In this document: positions 14,600 to 22,401 of the stretch, piece by piece
Layout of the letters: every line of letters starts with the position of its first letter
How positions within the stretch are numbered: position 1 is the first letter of the stretch
Source: JBDRZD01 sp964623395
GTDB lineage: Bacteria > Hydrothermota > Hydrothermia > Hydrothermales > Hydrothermaceae
Length of the DNA stretch: 38,110 bases
Assembly: GCA_964623395.1 (NCBI GenBank)
Contig: CAZUSI010000003.1
Location: 1-38,110 of the forward strand
Reading direction: 5' to 3'
Made by a program: the position numbers and the translations under genes
Notes under the pieces: model-generated
Seen by the model: only the letters and a program-made list of their open reading frames with translations
Told to the model about the DNA's origin: nothing
Databases searched by the model: none

Positions 14600-15813
14600 T
14601 ATTCTATTATTTCTGTAACTATACCTGCACCCACTGTCCTACCACCTTCTCTTATTGCAAACCTCAATTCCTTTTCAAGTGCTACAGGATACATAAGCTC
14701 AACTTCAATAGTAACATGGTCACCTGGCATAACCATCTCTCTTCCTTCCGGAAGTTTTATTGTTCCTGTAACATCGGTTGTTCTAAAATAGAATTGTGGT
14801 CTATAACCTGTAAAGAAGGGAGTATGTCTTCCACCTTCCTCCTTTGTTAAAATATACACTTCTGCCTTAAATCTTGTATGAGGTGTAATAGAACCAACTG
14901 CTGCAACAACCATTCCCCTTTCTACTTCATCTTTCCCTATTCCTCTTAAAAGAAGTCCCACATTATCACCTGCAATTGCCTCATCAAGTGTTTTTCTAAA
15001 CATTTCAATACTCGTTACAACAGTTCTGCGAGTTGGTCCAAAACCAACTATTTCTACTTCTTGTCCCGGTGTAATTCTTCCTCTTTCAACTCTACCGGTA
15101 GCAACTGTTCCTCTTCCTGTAATTGAGAATATATCTTCTATTGCAAGAAGAAAAGGTTTGTCAATCTCTCTTTTGGGTTCAGGAATGAATGAATCCATAG
15201 CATCAAGAAGCTGCCATATTGGACCACAGTTAGGGCATTCCCTTTTGCCACATCCACATTGTAAAGCCTTTAAGGCACTTCCTCTTATAATTGGAGTTTC
15301 ATCTCCTGGAAATTCATACTTATTAAGTAGATCCCTTACTTCCATTTCAACAAGATCAATAAGTTCCGGATCATCAACCGCATCAGTTTTGTTTATAAAA
15401 ACAATTATATATGGAACATTAACCTGCCTTGCAAGAAGCGTATGTTCCCTTGTTTGTGGCATAACACTGTCAGTAGCAGCAACTACGAGAATAGAACCAT
15501 CCATTTGAGCAGCACCTGTAATCATATTTTTTACATAATCATGATGTCCCGGACAATCTATATGGGCATAATGTCTTTTTTCAGTCTCATACTCAATATG
15601 AGCAAGGTTCACGGTCAATATCTTTGTCTCATCCCTTCTAAAAAGTTTTGCATCTGCTTTTGCAACTTCATCATAGGATTTTTCTTGAGCAAGTCCCTTT
15701 GTTGCAAGAACTTTTGTCATAGCAGCAGTAAGAGTTGTCTTACCATGATCAATATGTCCTATTGTCCCCACATTAACATGGGGTTTTGTCCTTTCAAATT
15801 TCTGCTTTGACAT
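14599..15813 (-). CDS. tuf: elongation factor Tu with atypical switch I and a four-Cys insertion
   Basis: 404 residues. EF-Tu carries aminoacyl-tRNA to the ribosome using GTP. The P loop is GHIDHGKTT at 19-27, G3 is DCPGH at 86-90 with catalytic His90, and G4 is NKTD at 141-144. Domains 2 and 3 are well conserved (GRGTVATGRVERG, GGRHTPFF, YRPQFYFRTTDVTG, MVMPGD). Two oddities stand out. Switch I reads RRDETKILTVN at 59-69, where nearly all EF-Tu proteins have EKARGITIN. A segment at 186-196 has Cys186, Cys188, Cys193 and Cys196 (CGCGKRECPNC). His91 replaces the usual Ala after the catalytic His, and ATDSVMPQ replaces ATDGPMPQ. A strong AAGGAGGTG ribosome binding site precedes it. No second tuf lies in the window. 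Confidence 0.96.
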   Translation of the reverse strand: MSKQKFERTKPHVNVGTIGHIDHGKTTLTAAMTKVLATKGLAQEKSYDEVAKADAKLFRRDETKILTVNLAHIEYETEKRHYAHIDCPGHHDYVKNMITGAAQMDGSILVVAATDSVMPQTREHTLLARQVNVPYIIVFINKTDAVDDPELIDLVEMEVRDLLNKYEFPGDETPIIRGSALKALQCGCGKRECPNCGPIWQLLDAMDSFIPEPKREIDKPFLLAIEDIFSITGRGTVATGRVERGRITPGQEVEIVGFGPTRRTVVTSIEMFRKTLDEAIAGDNVGLLLRGIGKDEVERGMVVAAVGSITPHTRFKAEVYILTKEEGGRHTPFFTGYRPQFYFRTTDVTGTIKLPEGREMVMPGDHVTIEVELMYPVALEKELRFAIREGGRTVGAGIVTEIIE

Positions 15814-15825
15814 TTTTGCACCTCC

Positions 15826-17874
15826 TTAAAAAATCATTATTTTTTTCTTAACTTCTTCAGGGACAGGGGCAAAATGCGAAATTTCCATCCAGAAATTGCC
15901 CCTTCCCTGCGTTAAGGACCTTAAAATTGTAGCGTATCCAAAAATTTCTCTTAAAGAAATTTCAGCAGAAATTCTTTGAAGAGAATCAGTGATCCTTGTA
16001 ATTTTTTTCAGAGAAGCATTTCTTGTGCCAAGATCACTAACAACATTACCAACGAATTCAGTAGGAACAGTAATTTCAACCTTTACAATTGGTTCAAGTA
16101 AAATAGGATTTGCATTTAAAAGTGCATTCCTTAATGCCTCCTGAACTGCATTACCAAGCCCTAAGGGGGTTACATTTTCACCTTTTGAAATTTTCTTGAA
16201 TTCAATTCTTATGTCAATTACCGGGTATCCTGCAATTGGACCAAATAATAAAACAGTATTTATTGCATTTGTTATGATTTCTTTAAATTCAATTGGAGTT
16301 GAATCAGGAATATTAATATAAATACCCTTTTGGGGATTAGGAAAAATGGAAAGTAAAACTTCTCCAAAATGATGGATTTCTCCAACCTTTTTTGAAAATT
16401 TTGAATATCCTTCTGAAGGAATTGAAATTGTTTCTCTATAAGCAACCTGTGGTCTTCCTGCTTTAAATTCTACATTGAATTCCCTTTTTATCCTTTCAAG
16501 TATCACTTCAAGTTGGAGTTCCCCTATCCCACTCAATACAAATTGTCCGGATTCCTCATCTTTTTTTACTCTAAAAGTAGGGTCTTCTTCAAAAACAAAA
16601 TTAAGTGCTTCTTCAAGCTTTGGTAAATCGGAAATTTTTTTAGGTTCTACTGCAATTGAAACAAGAGGTGAAGGAAAAAGCATTTCTTCATAAATAATAG
16701 GGTTTTGAGGATCACATAAAGTATCACCTGTCTTTACAAGTTTTGCTCCAACAATTCCAACTATTTCACCTGCTGATGCTTCTTCCAGTGCATTCCTTTT
16801 ATTTGCATGAAGAAGATATAACCTTTGCACTCTAAAAACTTCGTTTGTTCTTGGATTTAGTATTTTCTCACCTTGTTTTATTTTTCCGGAATAAATTCTA
16901 ACATAAAGCAATTTACCAACCTTTTTATCCATTTGAATTTTAAAAACCACTCCACTAAAAGGTTCTTCATCAAGAGGTTTTCTTTCGGATATTTCTTTTG
17001 AAATAGGGTTTTTACCAACCATATTACTTCTATCTAATGGAGAGGGCAAATAAAAGCATATTGCATCTATAAGTGGCTGTATCCCTTTATTTTTAAGAGC
17101 AGAACCAATAAAAACAGGAACTATCTTATTTTTAATAACTCCTTTTCTTATGGCATTTCTAATATCTTCTACTTCAATCTTTTTATTCTCAATATAATAT
17201 TCTGCAATTTTTTCATCAATTTCAGAAAGAGAAATAAAAATTTCCTCTCTCCATTTTTCTATTTCTTCCACTTCTTTTATTTCTTCTTCTCTATATTTTT
17301 CACCAAGTTCATCTATATCCCATATAAGTTTTTTACAAGTAATTAAATCAATTACTCCTTTAAATTCATTCTCCATTCCAACCGGCAATTGCATTAAAAC
17401 TGCATTCACATTAAATTTTTCCCTTATTTCCCTCAATACTCTGAAAGGATCTGCACCAACTCTATCCATTTTATTTATAAATGCTATTCTGGGGACATGG
17501 AATTTATCAGCCTGTCTCCATATAGTTTCGGACTGTGGCTCAACCCCTCCTACTCCACAAAAAAGAATAACAAGTCCATCAAGGATTCTTAAAGATCTTT
17601 CAACTTCTACTGTGAAATCTACATGACCAGGTGTATCTATTATATTTATCCTGTAATCCTTCCAAAAACAAGTAGTGGCTGCTGACCATATAGTTATTCC
17701 TCTCTTTTTTTCTTCTTCAAGATAGTCCATTGTAGCAGTTCCTTCATCGACTTCTCCAATCCTATGAATTTTTCCTGTATAATAAAGTATTCTTTCTGTG
17801 GTCGTTGTTTTTCCGGCATCTATATGAGCAGCAAAACCTATATTTCTTATTTTACTTTTATCCATAATCACCAT
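15826..17874 (-). CDS. fusA: elongation factor G with atypical domain IV
   Basis: 682 residues. EF-G drives translocation with GTP. The G domain is canonical in its motifs: AHIDAGKTTTTERIL, RGITIWSAATT (switch I), DTPGHVDF, INKMDR and GSALKNKG. Domain V retains FGYATILRSLTQGRGNF. Domain IV is unusual. The loop normally written QSGGxGQYG is KKVGEIHHFG (495-504). The tip loop that normally carries DGSYHxVDSSE, with the translocation His583 of E. coli, reads KGENVTPLG (564-572). Some features recall mitochondrial or spd-type EF-G, but assignment to a subfamily needs a tree. The start is either the ATG at 17874, overlapping rpsG by 7 bases, or the in-frame ATG at 17865. Confidence 0.93.
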   Translation of the reverse strand: MVIMDKSKIRNIGFAAHIDAGKTTTTERILYYTGKIHRIGEVDEGTATMDYLEEEKKRGITIWSAATTCFWKDYRINIIDTPGHVDFTVEVERSLRILDGLVILFCGVGGVEPQSETIWRQADKFHVPRIAFINKMDRVGADPFRVLREIREKFNVNAVLMQLPVGMENEFKGVIDLITCKKLIWDIDELGEKYREEEIKEVEEIEKWREEIFISLSEIDEKIAEYYIENKKIEVEDIRNAIRKGVIKNKIVPVFIGSALKNKGIQPLIDAICFYLPSPLDRSNMVGKNPISKEISERKPLDEEPFSGVVFKIQMDKKVGKLLYVRIYSGKIKQGEKILNPRTNEVFRVQRLYLLHANKRNALEEASAGEIVGIVGAKLVKTGDTLCDPQNPIIYEEMLFPSPLVSIAVEPKKISDLPKLEEALNFVFEEDPTFRVKKDEESGQFVLSGIGELQLEVILERIKREFNVEFKAGRPQVAYRETISIPSEGYSKFSKKVGEIHHFGEVLLSIFPNPQKGIYINIPDSTPIEFKEIITNAINTVLLFGPIAGYPVIDIRIEFKKISKGENVTPLGLGNAVQEALRNALLNANPILLEPIVKVEITVPTEFVGNVVSDLGTRNASLKKITRITDSLQRISAEISLREIFGYATILRSLTQGRGNFWMEISHFAPVPEEVKKKIMIF

Positions 17875-18335
17875 CTAAAATGGGCAAATGCTCTATTTGC
17901 TTCTGCCATTTTATGAACAGTTTCCTTTATCTTAATTGATCTTCCTTCATTCCTTGCTGCATCTATAAGTTCCTTCGCTAATCTTTCTATCATGCTTTTT
18001 TCACTTCTTTCTCTTGCTGCTTTTATTATCCATTTTATAGCTAAGGAAATCTGCCTTACCGGAGGAACCTCAACAGGAACTTGATAAGTAGCACCTCCAA
18101 CCCTTCTCGGTCTTACCTCAAGAATTGGTTTCACATTTTCAATTGCCTTTTCAAAAACCTTTATTCCGTCTTCACCAGTTTCCTCTTTTATTTTATCAAG
18201 TGCTTTATAAAATATTTTCATTGCGAGACTCTTTTTTCCATCCCACATAAGGTTATTTATAAATTTCATAGCAAGAACTGAACCATATTTTGGATCAGGT
18301 AAAATTTCTCTTATAGGTGCCCTTCTTCTTCTCAT
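17868..18335 (-). CDS. rpsG: 30S ribosomal protein S7
   Basis: 155 residues, the usual length. It nucleates assembly of the 30S head and contacts the E-site tRNA. Signatures: MRRRRAPIR at the N-terminus, VLAMKFINNLM, and VRPRRVGGATYQVPVEV. The C-terminus is ANRAFAHFRW, the conserved bacterial end. It lies 12 bases after rpsL and overlaps fusA by 7 bases. Confidence 0.98.
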   Translation of the reverse strand: MRRRRAPIREILPDPKYGSVLAMKFINNLMWDGKKSLAMKIFYKALDKIKEETGEDGIKVFEKAIENVKPILEVRPRRVGGATYQVPVEVPPVRQISLAIKWIIKAARERSEKSMIERLAKELIDAARNEGRSIKIKETVHKMAEANRAFAHFRW

Positions 18336-18347
18336 TTTTCCTCCTAT

Positions 18348-18722
18348 TTATTTTTTAGGCATTTTTGTTCCATATTTACTTCTACTCTGCTTTCTTCCCT
18401 CAACACCCGCACAATCATACTTACCTCTTATTATATGATATTTAACACCTGGCAAATCCTTAACCCTTCCACCTCTAACAAGAACAACTGAATGTTCTTG
18501 AAGATTATGTCCTTCTCCAGGAATATAAGCGATAATTTCTTTACCATTTGAAAGCCTTACTTTTGCTACTTTCCTTAAAGCGGAATTTGGTTTTTTTGGT
18601 GTAGTAGTATAAACTCTGATACATACTCCTCTTTTTTGAGGACAACCCTCAAGTGCAGGAGACCTTGATTTTTTCTTTTTAGGTTTTCTCCCTTTTCTTA
18701 CAAGTTGATTAATAGTCACCAT
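18348..18722 (-). CDS. rpsL: 30S ribosomal protein S12
   Basis: 124 residues. It lies at the decoding centre. The conserved TTTPKKPNSALRKVAKVRL carries the Lys targeted in streptomycin resistance, here apparently in the sensitive form. GGRVKDLPGVKYH carries the Asp that RimO methylthiolates in some bacteria. It is the first gene of the str-S10 operon. GAGGTG at 18728-18733 is a good ribosome binding site, and a TTGACA/TAAAAT promoter lies about 65 bases upstream. Confidence 0.98.
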   Translation of the reverse strand: MVTINQLVRKGRKPKKKKSRSPALEGCPQKRGVCIRVYTTTPKKPNSALRKVAKVRLSNGKEIIAYIPGEGHNLQEHSVVLVRGGRVKDLPGVKYHIIRGKYDCAGVEGRKQSRSKYGTKMPKK

Positions 18723-18787
18723 TTTCCCACCTCTTTAATTTTCAATTTTTAAACTTAATTTTTATTCTAAAATATTTGAAGTTTTAA

Positions 18788-18817
18788 ATTTTAATGTATT
18801 TTTCATAAATTTGTCAA
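18788..18817 (-). promoter_or_regulatory. promoter of the str-S10 ribosomal operon
   Basis: On the minus strand, a perfect TTGACA -35 (18812-18817) and TAAAAT -10 (18788-18793) are 18 bases apart. The predicted start is near 18781, giving a leader of about 58 bases before rpsL. The -35 is only 2 bases from the -35 of the oppositely directed tRNA-fMet promoter. Confidence 0.72.
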
Positions 18818-18819
18818 AC

Positions 18820-18849
18820 TTGACATTAAATTCTTTTTTCCTTTATATT
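18820..18849 (+). promoter_or_regulatory. promoter of tRNA-fMet, thioredoxin and gatCAB
   Basis: A perfect TTGACA -35 (18820-18825) and TATATT -10 (18844-18849) are 18 bases apart. The predicted start is near 18856, about 17 bases before the tRNA. Together with the minus-strand promoter it forms the inverted repeat TGTCAA-AC-TTGACA (18812-18825). Confidence 0.72.
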
Positions 18850-18872
18850 TATAAACTTACTATTCAATAAAC

Positions 18873-18946
18873 TGCGGGGTGGAGCAGCCTGGTAGCTCGT
18901 GGGGCTCATAACCCCAAGGTCGCGGGTTCAAATCCCGCCCCCGCTA
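18873..18946 (+). tRNA. initiator tRNA-Met (tRNA-fMet, CAU) with U1.U72
   Basis: 74 bases, very close to E. coli initiator tRNA. The acceptor stem is six pairs (GCGGGG with CCCCGC), the D-arm has the initiator-type AGCCTGGTAGCTC, and the anticodon loop is CTCATAA. The three consecutive G-C pairs above the anticodon loop are present (GGGG/CCCC), which select the ribosomal P site. T-arm: GCGGG TTCAAAT CCCGC. The end positions are T18873 and T18945, giving a U1.U72 mismatch rather than the usual C1.A72. The discriminator is A, and no CCA is encoded. Confidence 0.97.
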
Positions 18947-18963
18947 TTTTAATTTTTTTTAAA

Positions 18964-19290
18964 ATGGCAATAGAAACTGTAAACGATGAAAATTTTGAAG
19001 AGAAAATATTAAAATCGGAATTGCCTGTAATTATAGATTTATGGGCAGAATGGTGTCATCCATGCAAAATGATAGAACCCCATTTAAAAGAACTTTCTGA
19101 AAAATACCACGATAAAATAAAATTCTATAAATTGAATGTTGATGAGAATCCAAAAACTCCTTCAAAATTTTCTGTCATGAGTATCCCTACATTGATCTTC
19201 TTTAAGGAAGGAAAGGAAGTAGGAAGAATAATAGGTGCTGTTCCTAAAAATCATCTTGAAGAAAAAATAAAAGAATTCTTCGGAATTTGA
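18964..19290 (+). CDS. trxA: thioredoxin with CHPC active site
   Basis: 108 residues, thioredoxin length, cytoplasmic. The active site is WCHPCK (Cys31 to Cys34), where thioredoxins usually have WCGPC. The cis-proline motif SIPT and the fold signatures (IIDLWAEW, KFYKLNVDENP, PTLIFFKEG) are intact. The changed dipeptide should shift the redox potential, in a direction that cannot be stated from sequence. The ATG lies 17 bases after the tRNA-fMet 3' end, within an AT run that has no Shine-Dalgarno. It would be translated from a very short leader created by tRNA processing. The gatC start follows 3 bases after its stop. Confidence 0.94.
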   Translation: MAIETVNDENFEEKILKSELPVIIDLWAEWCHPCKMIEPHLKELSEKYHDKIKFYKLNVDENPKTPSKFSVMSIPTLIFFKEGKEVGRIIGAVPKNHLEEKIKEFFGI

Positions 19291-19293
19291 ATC

Positions 19294-19587
19294 TTGAATA
19301 TAGAAAAAGAAATAGAAATTTTATCAAATTTACTTAGAATAGAAATAAAAGATAAAAAAAAATATGTGGAACACATTGAAAAAATGCTCAATTTTTTTAA
19401 AATTCTTGATGAAATTGATTTTAAAAATTATGAACCTTTTATACATTCTGGATTTAACAAATTGAATTTGAGAGAAGATAAAGCTTTAGAATTTGAAGAT
19501 AGAGATAAAATAATAAAAAATTTTCCTGATAAAATAGGAGATTTCTTAAAAGCATTTTCACCAATAAAAGAAATAAAGAAAAAGTGA
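19294..19587 (+). CDS. gatC: aspartyl/glutamyl-tRNA amidotransferase subunit C
   Basis: 97 residues, the family length. GatC is the small subunit that clamps GatA and GatB together in the complex that turns Glu-tRNA-Gln and Asp-tRNA-Asn into the amides. Sequence support: an N-terminal helix pair (LSNLLRIEIKDKK, MLNFFKILDEID) and the C-terminal NFPDKIGDFL, which matches the usual NFPxxxGxFL. The start is TTG at 19294, 3 bases after the thioredoxin stop. The stop overlaps the gatA GTG. Confidence 0.93.
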   Translation: MNIEKEIEILSNLLRIEIKDKKKYVEHIEKMLNFFKILDEIDFKNYEPFIHSGFNKLNLREDKALEFEDRDKIIKNFPDKIGDFLKAFSPIKEIKKK

Positions 19588-21023
19588 AAGAAATAGATTT
19601 TTCAATAGATTTTCTAATTCAAAAATATAAAAATCATGAGATTCTTCCAAGTGAAGTAATTGAAATATTCTTAAAAAGAATTAAGGAAAAAGATAAAGAA
19701 ATAAATTCTTTTATAACTCTTCTTGAAGAAAAGAGCTTTGAAAGAGCAAAAGAATTAGATAAAAAAATTAAAAATAAGGAAAATATGGGAAAACTTTTTG
19801 GTATACCTATAGGAGTAAAGGATAATATACTTGTAAAAGATGCACCATTAACTTGTGCTTCAAAAATCCTTAAAGGTTATATTGCCACTTATAATGCGAC
19901 CGCTATTGAAAAAATTTTAAAAGAGGATGCAATAATAATAGGTAAAACAAATATGGATGAATTTGCTATGGGTTCAAGCAACGAATATTCTCATTTTGGT
20001 CCTGTTCAAAATCCCTTTAAAAAAGGATATGTTCCAGGTGGTTCTTCAGGTGGTTCTGCAGCAGCAGTAGCTGCTAACTTTTGCACTTGTGCTCTTGGCT
20101 CAGATACAGGTGGTTCTGTAAGGCAACCTGCAAGTTTTTGTAATGTTGTCGGATTTAAACCCACTTATGGAAGGGTATCAAGATTTGGTCTTGTTGCATT
20201 TGCATCTTCTTGCGATCAAATAGGACCAATTACAAAAAATGTAAAGGATGCATGGACACTTTTTAAAATAATAGCAGGTTATGACCAAAAAGATAAAACA
20301 ACAATAGATTTTCCCTTAGAAGAAATACCTACTGAAAAAATTTCCTTTAAAATAGGATATCCAGAAAATTATTTAAAGGAAGGAGTTGATGATGAAATAA
20401 ATGAAAGGATTTTAGAAGTTTTGAAAGAATTTACAAAGATTAAAAATTACAAGTTAAAAAATATTGAAATAAAATCCTTTAAAATTGTGATTCCAGTATA
20501 TCATATTATAACAAGTGCAGAAGCATCTTCAAATCTTGCAAGATTTGATGGAATAAGGTATGGATTTAGAGAAAAGGGAAATGACCTTGATGAAACTTAT
20601 AAAAAAACAAGGGGGAATGGATTTGGAGAAGAAGTTTTAAGAAGGATAATAATGGGTGCCTTTGTTTTAAGAAGTGGATATTATGAAGAATATTATTTAA
20701 AGGCACAAAAGGCAAGAACTTTAATACTTGAAGAATTCATGGAGAAATTTAAAGAAGTTGATTTTATAATTACACCAACCTCACCATTTCCACCATTTAA
20801 AATAGGGGAAAAAATAAAAGACCCTTTAAAACTTTATCTTGCTGATATTTTTACAGTTTCTGCAAATTTAATAGGTGCTCCAGCAATTTCTATACCTTGT
20901 GGTAAAAATAAAGAAAATTTACCAATAGGGCTTCAAATTATGGCAAAACCCTTAGATGAACCAAGATTATTTAAATTTTCTCTTGAAATTGAAGAATTTA
21001 TAAAAGAAAAATATGGAAGCTAA
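19584..21023 (+). CDS. gatA: aspartyl/glutamyl-tRNA amidotransferase subunit A
   Basis: 479 residues. GatA hydrolyses glutamine and delivers ammonia to GatB. The amidase-signature triad is Lys79 (GVKDN), Ser154 (PGGSSGG) and Ser178 (GSDTGGSVRQ), matching well-studied GatA numbering. The start is GTG at 19584, overlapping the gatC TGA (GTGA), the same coupling used for accC. The C-terminus overlaps gatB by 11 bases. Confidence 0.97.
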   Translation: MKEIDFSIDFLIQKYKNHEILPSEVIEIFLKRIKEKDKEINSFITLLEEKSFERAKELDKKIKNKENMGKLFGIPIGVKDNILVKDAPLTCASKILKGYIATYNATAIEKILKEDAIIIGKTNMDEFAMGSSNEYSHFGPVQNPFKKGYVPGGSSGGSAAAVAANFCTCALGSDTGGSVRQPASFCNVVGFKPTYGRVSRFGLVAFASSCDQIGPITKNVKDAWTLFKIIAGYDQKDKTTIDFPLEEIPTEKISFKIGYPENYLKEGVDDEINERILEVLKEFTKIKNYKLKNIEIKSFKIVIPVYHIITSAEASSNLARFDGIRYGFREKGNDLDETYKKTRGNGFGEEVLRRIIMGAFVLRSGYYEEYYLKAQKARTLILEEFMEKFKEVDFIITPTSPFPPFKIGEKIKDPLKLYLADIFTVSANLIGAPAISIPCGKNKENLPIGLQIMAKPLDEPRLFKFSLEIEEFIKEKYGS

Positions 21024-22401
21024 AATAGGACTTGAAATTCATGTAGAATTAAAAACAAAAAGTAAAATGTTTTGCTCTTGTAAAAATGAATATGGAGGGG
21101 AACCAAATACAAGAATATGTCCAATATGTATTGGAGAGCCTGGAACTCTTCCTTCTCCAAATAAAGAAGTCATTGAAAAAGCTTTAAAACTTGCACTTTC
21201 ATTAAATTCAAAGATAAATAAATTTTCTATATTCACAAGAAAAAATTATTTTTATCCTGATCTTCCAAAGGGATACCAAATAACTCAATATGGAATAAGT
21301 ATTGCAGAAGGAGGTTTTGTTGAAATAAATGCGAAAAAAATATTCATTGAAAGAATAAATATTGAGGAAGAAACAGCAAAATCAATTTATACTGAAAGTG
21401 GAGAAGTTCTTTTAGATTTTAATAGATGCGGAATACCTTTACTTGAAATAGTTACAGAGCCAATTATAAATTCACCAAATGAAGCAGTTATTTTTTTAAA
21501 GGAATTAAGAAAAATAATAAGATATATTGATATTTCGGATTGTGATATGGAAAAGGGAATGTATAGAGTTGATTCAAATATTTCAATCCAGGGAAATGAA
21601 AGGGTTGAGATAAAAAATTTGAATTCTTTAAAAGCTGTTTATGAAGCATTAAGTTATGAAATAGAAAGACAGAAAAAACTTCTTCAAGAAGGTAAAAAAA
21701 TTGAAAGAGAAACAAGATTATGGGACGAATTTAAAAAAGAAACAAGATCTACAAGAATTAAAGAGGAAGAATTTGATTATAGATATTTTCCAGAACCGGA
21801 TTTACCCCCTCTTTTAATAGATGAAAAGATTATTGAAGAGTTAAAAAATAATTTGCCCGAACTTCCAAATAGTAAAAAAAATAGATTTATAAAAGAATAT
21901 TCTTTAAAGGAAAAAGAAGCAGAAATACTTGTTTCAGAAATTGAACTTTCAGAATTTTTTGAAGAAACATTAAAGGAATATAATAATCCAAGAGAAGTTG
22001 CAAATTGGATTATAACAGAAATACTTGCTTATACAGAACCCGAAAATATAAAAAAACTTAAAATTTTACCTTTTGAACTTGCGATTCTTATAAAAAATGT
22101 ATGTGAAGAAAAATTTCCAAGAAATATTGGAAAAGAAATTCTAAAAAGAAAAATAAATGAGAATATAAATATTTTAGATTTGATAGAAGAGGAAAAGAAA
22201 AAAATTTTAAAAGAGGAACCACTTCTTGAAAAAATAATAAAAGAAGTTTTGAATAAAAATAAAGAGGTTGTTTTAAAATATAAAAGTGGAAAAGAAGGAG
22301 CGATAGGGTTTTTGATAGGTGAAGTAATGAAAAATTTGAAAGGGAAAGGAAATCCAAAGGAAATAAGGGAAAAAATTTTAAAAATTATTAAGGATTACTA
22401 A
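21013..22401 (+). CDS. gatB: aspartyl/glutamyl-tRNA amidotransferase subunit B
   Basis: 462 residues, slightly shorter than the common 475-480. GatB binds misacylated tRNA and performs the kinase/amidotransferase step. Signatures: IGLEIHVEL, CSCKNEYGG with CPICIGEPGTLP (metal-binding Cys set), RKNYFYPDLPKGYQ, EIVTEP, MEKGMYRVDSNIS and YFPEPDLPPL. The C-terminal YqeY-like helical tail is present. With gatCA this implies the organism makes Gln-tRNA and/or Asn-tRNA indirectly. The stop overlaps the convergent gene by 14 bases. Confidence 0.97.
   Translation: MEAKIGLEIHVELKTKSKMFCSCKNEYGGEPNTRICPICIGEPGTLPSPNKEVIEKALKLALSLNSKINKFSIFTRKNYFYPDLPKGYQITQYGISIAEGGFVEINAKKIFIERINIEEETAKSIYTESGEVLLDFNRCGIPLLEIVTEPIINSPNEAVIFLKELRKIIRYIDISDCDMEKGMYRVDSNISIQGNERVEIKNLNSLKAVYEALSYEIERQKKLLQEGKKIERETRLWDEFKKETRSTRIKEEEFDYRYFPEPDLPPLLIDEKIIEELKNNLPELPNSKKNRFIKEYSLKEKEAEILVSEIELSEFFEETLKEYNNPREVANWIITEILAYTEPENIKKLKILPFELAILIKNVCEEKFPRNIGKEILKRKINENINILDLIEEEKKKILKEEPLLEKIIKEVLNKNKEVVLKYKSGKEGAIGFLIGEVMKNLKGKGNPKEIREKILKIIKDY

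Noticed and set aside
13759..14850. Open frames on the plus strand across the rplC/rpsJ/tuf genes
   Set aside because: They are antisense to strongly conserved ribosomal and EF-Tu genes, are rich in Cys/Phe/Ser as expected of shadow frames, and lack ribosome binding sites.
18723..18872. Riboswitch or ribosomal-protein autoregulatory leader upstream of rpsL
   Set aside because: The region is AT-rich and contains promoters, with no stable stem-loops that I could recognise.
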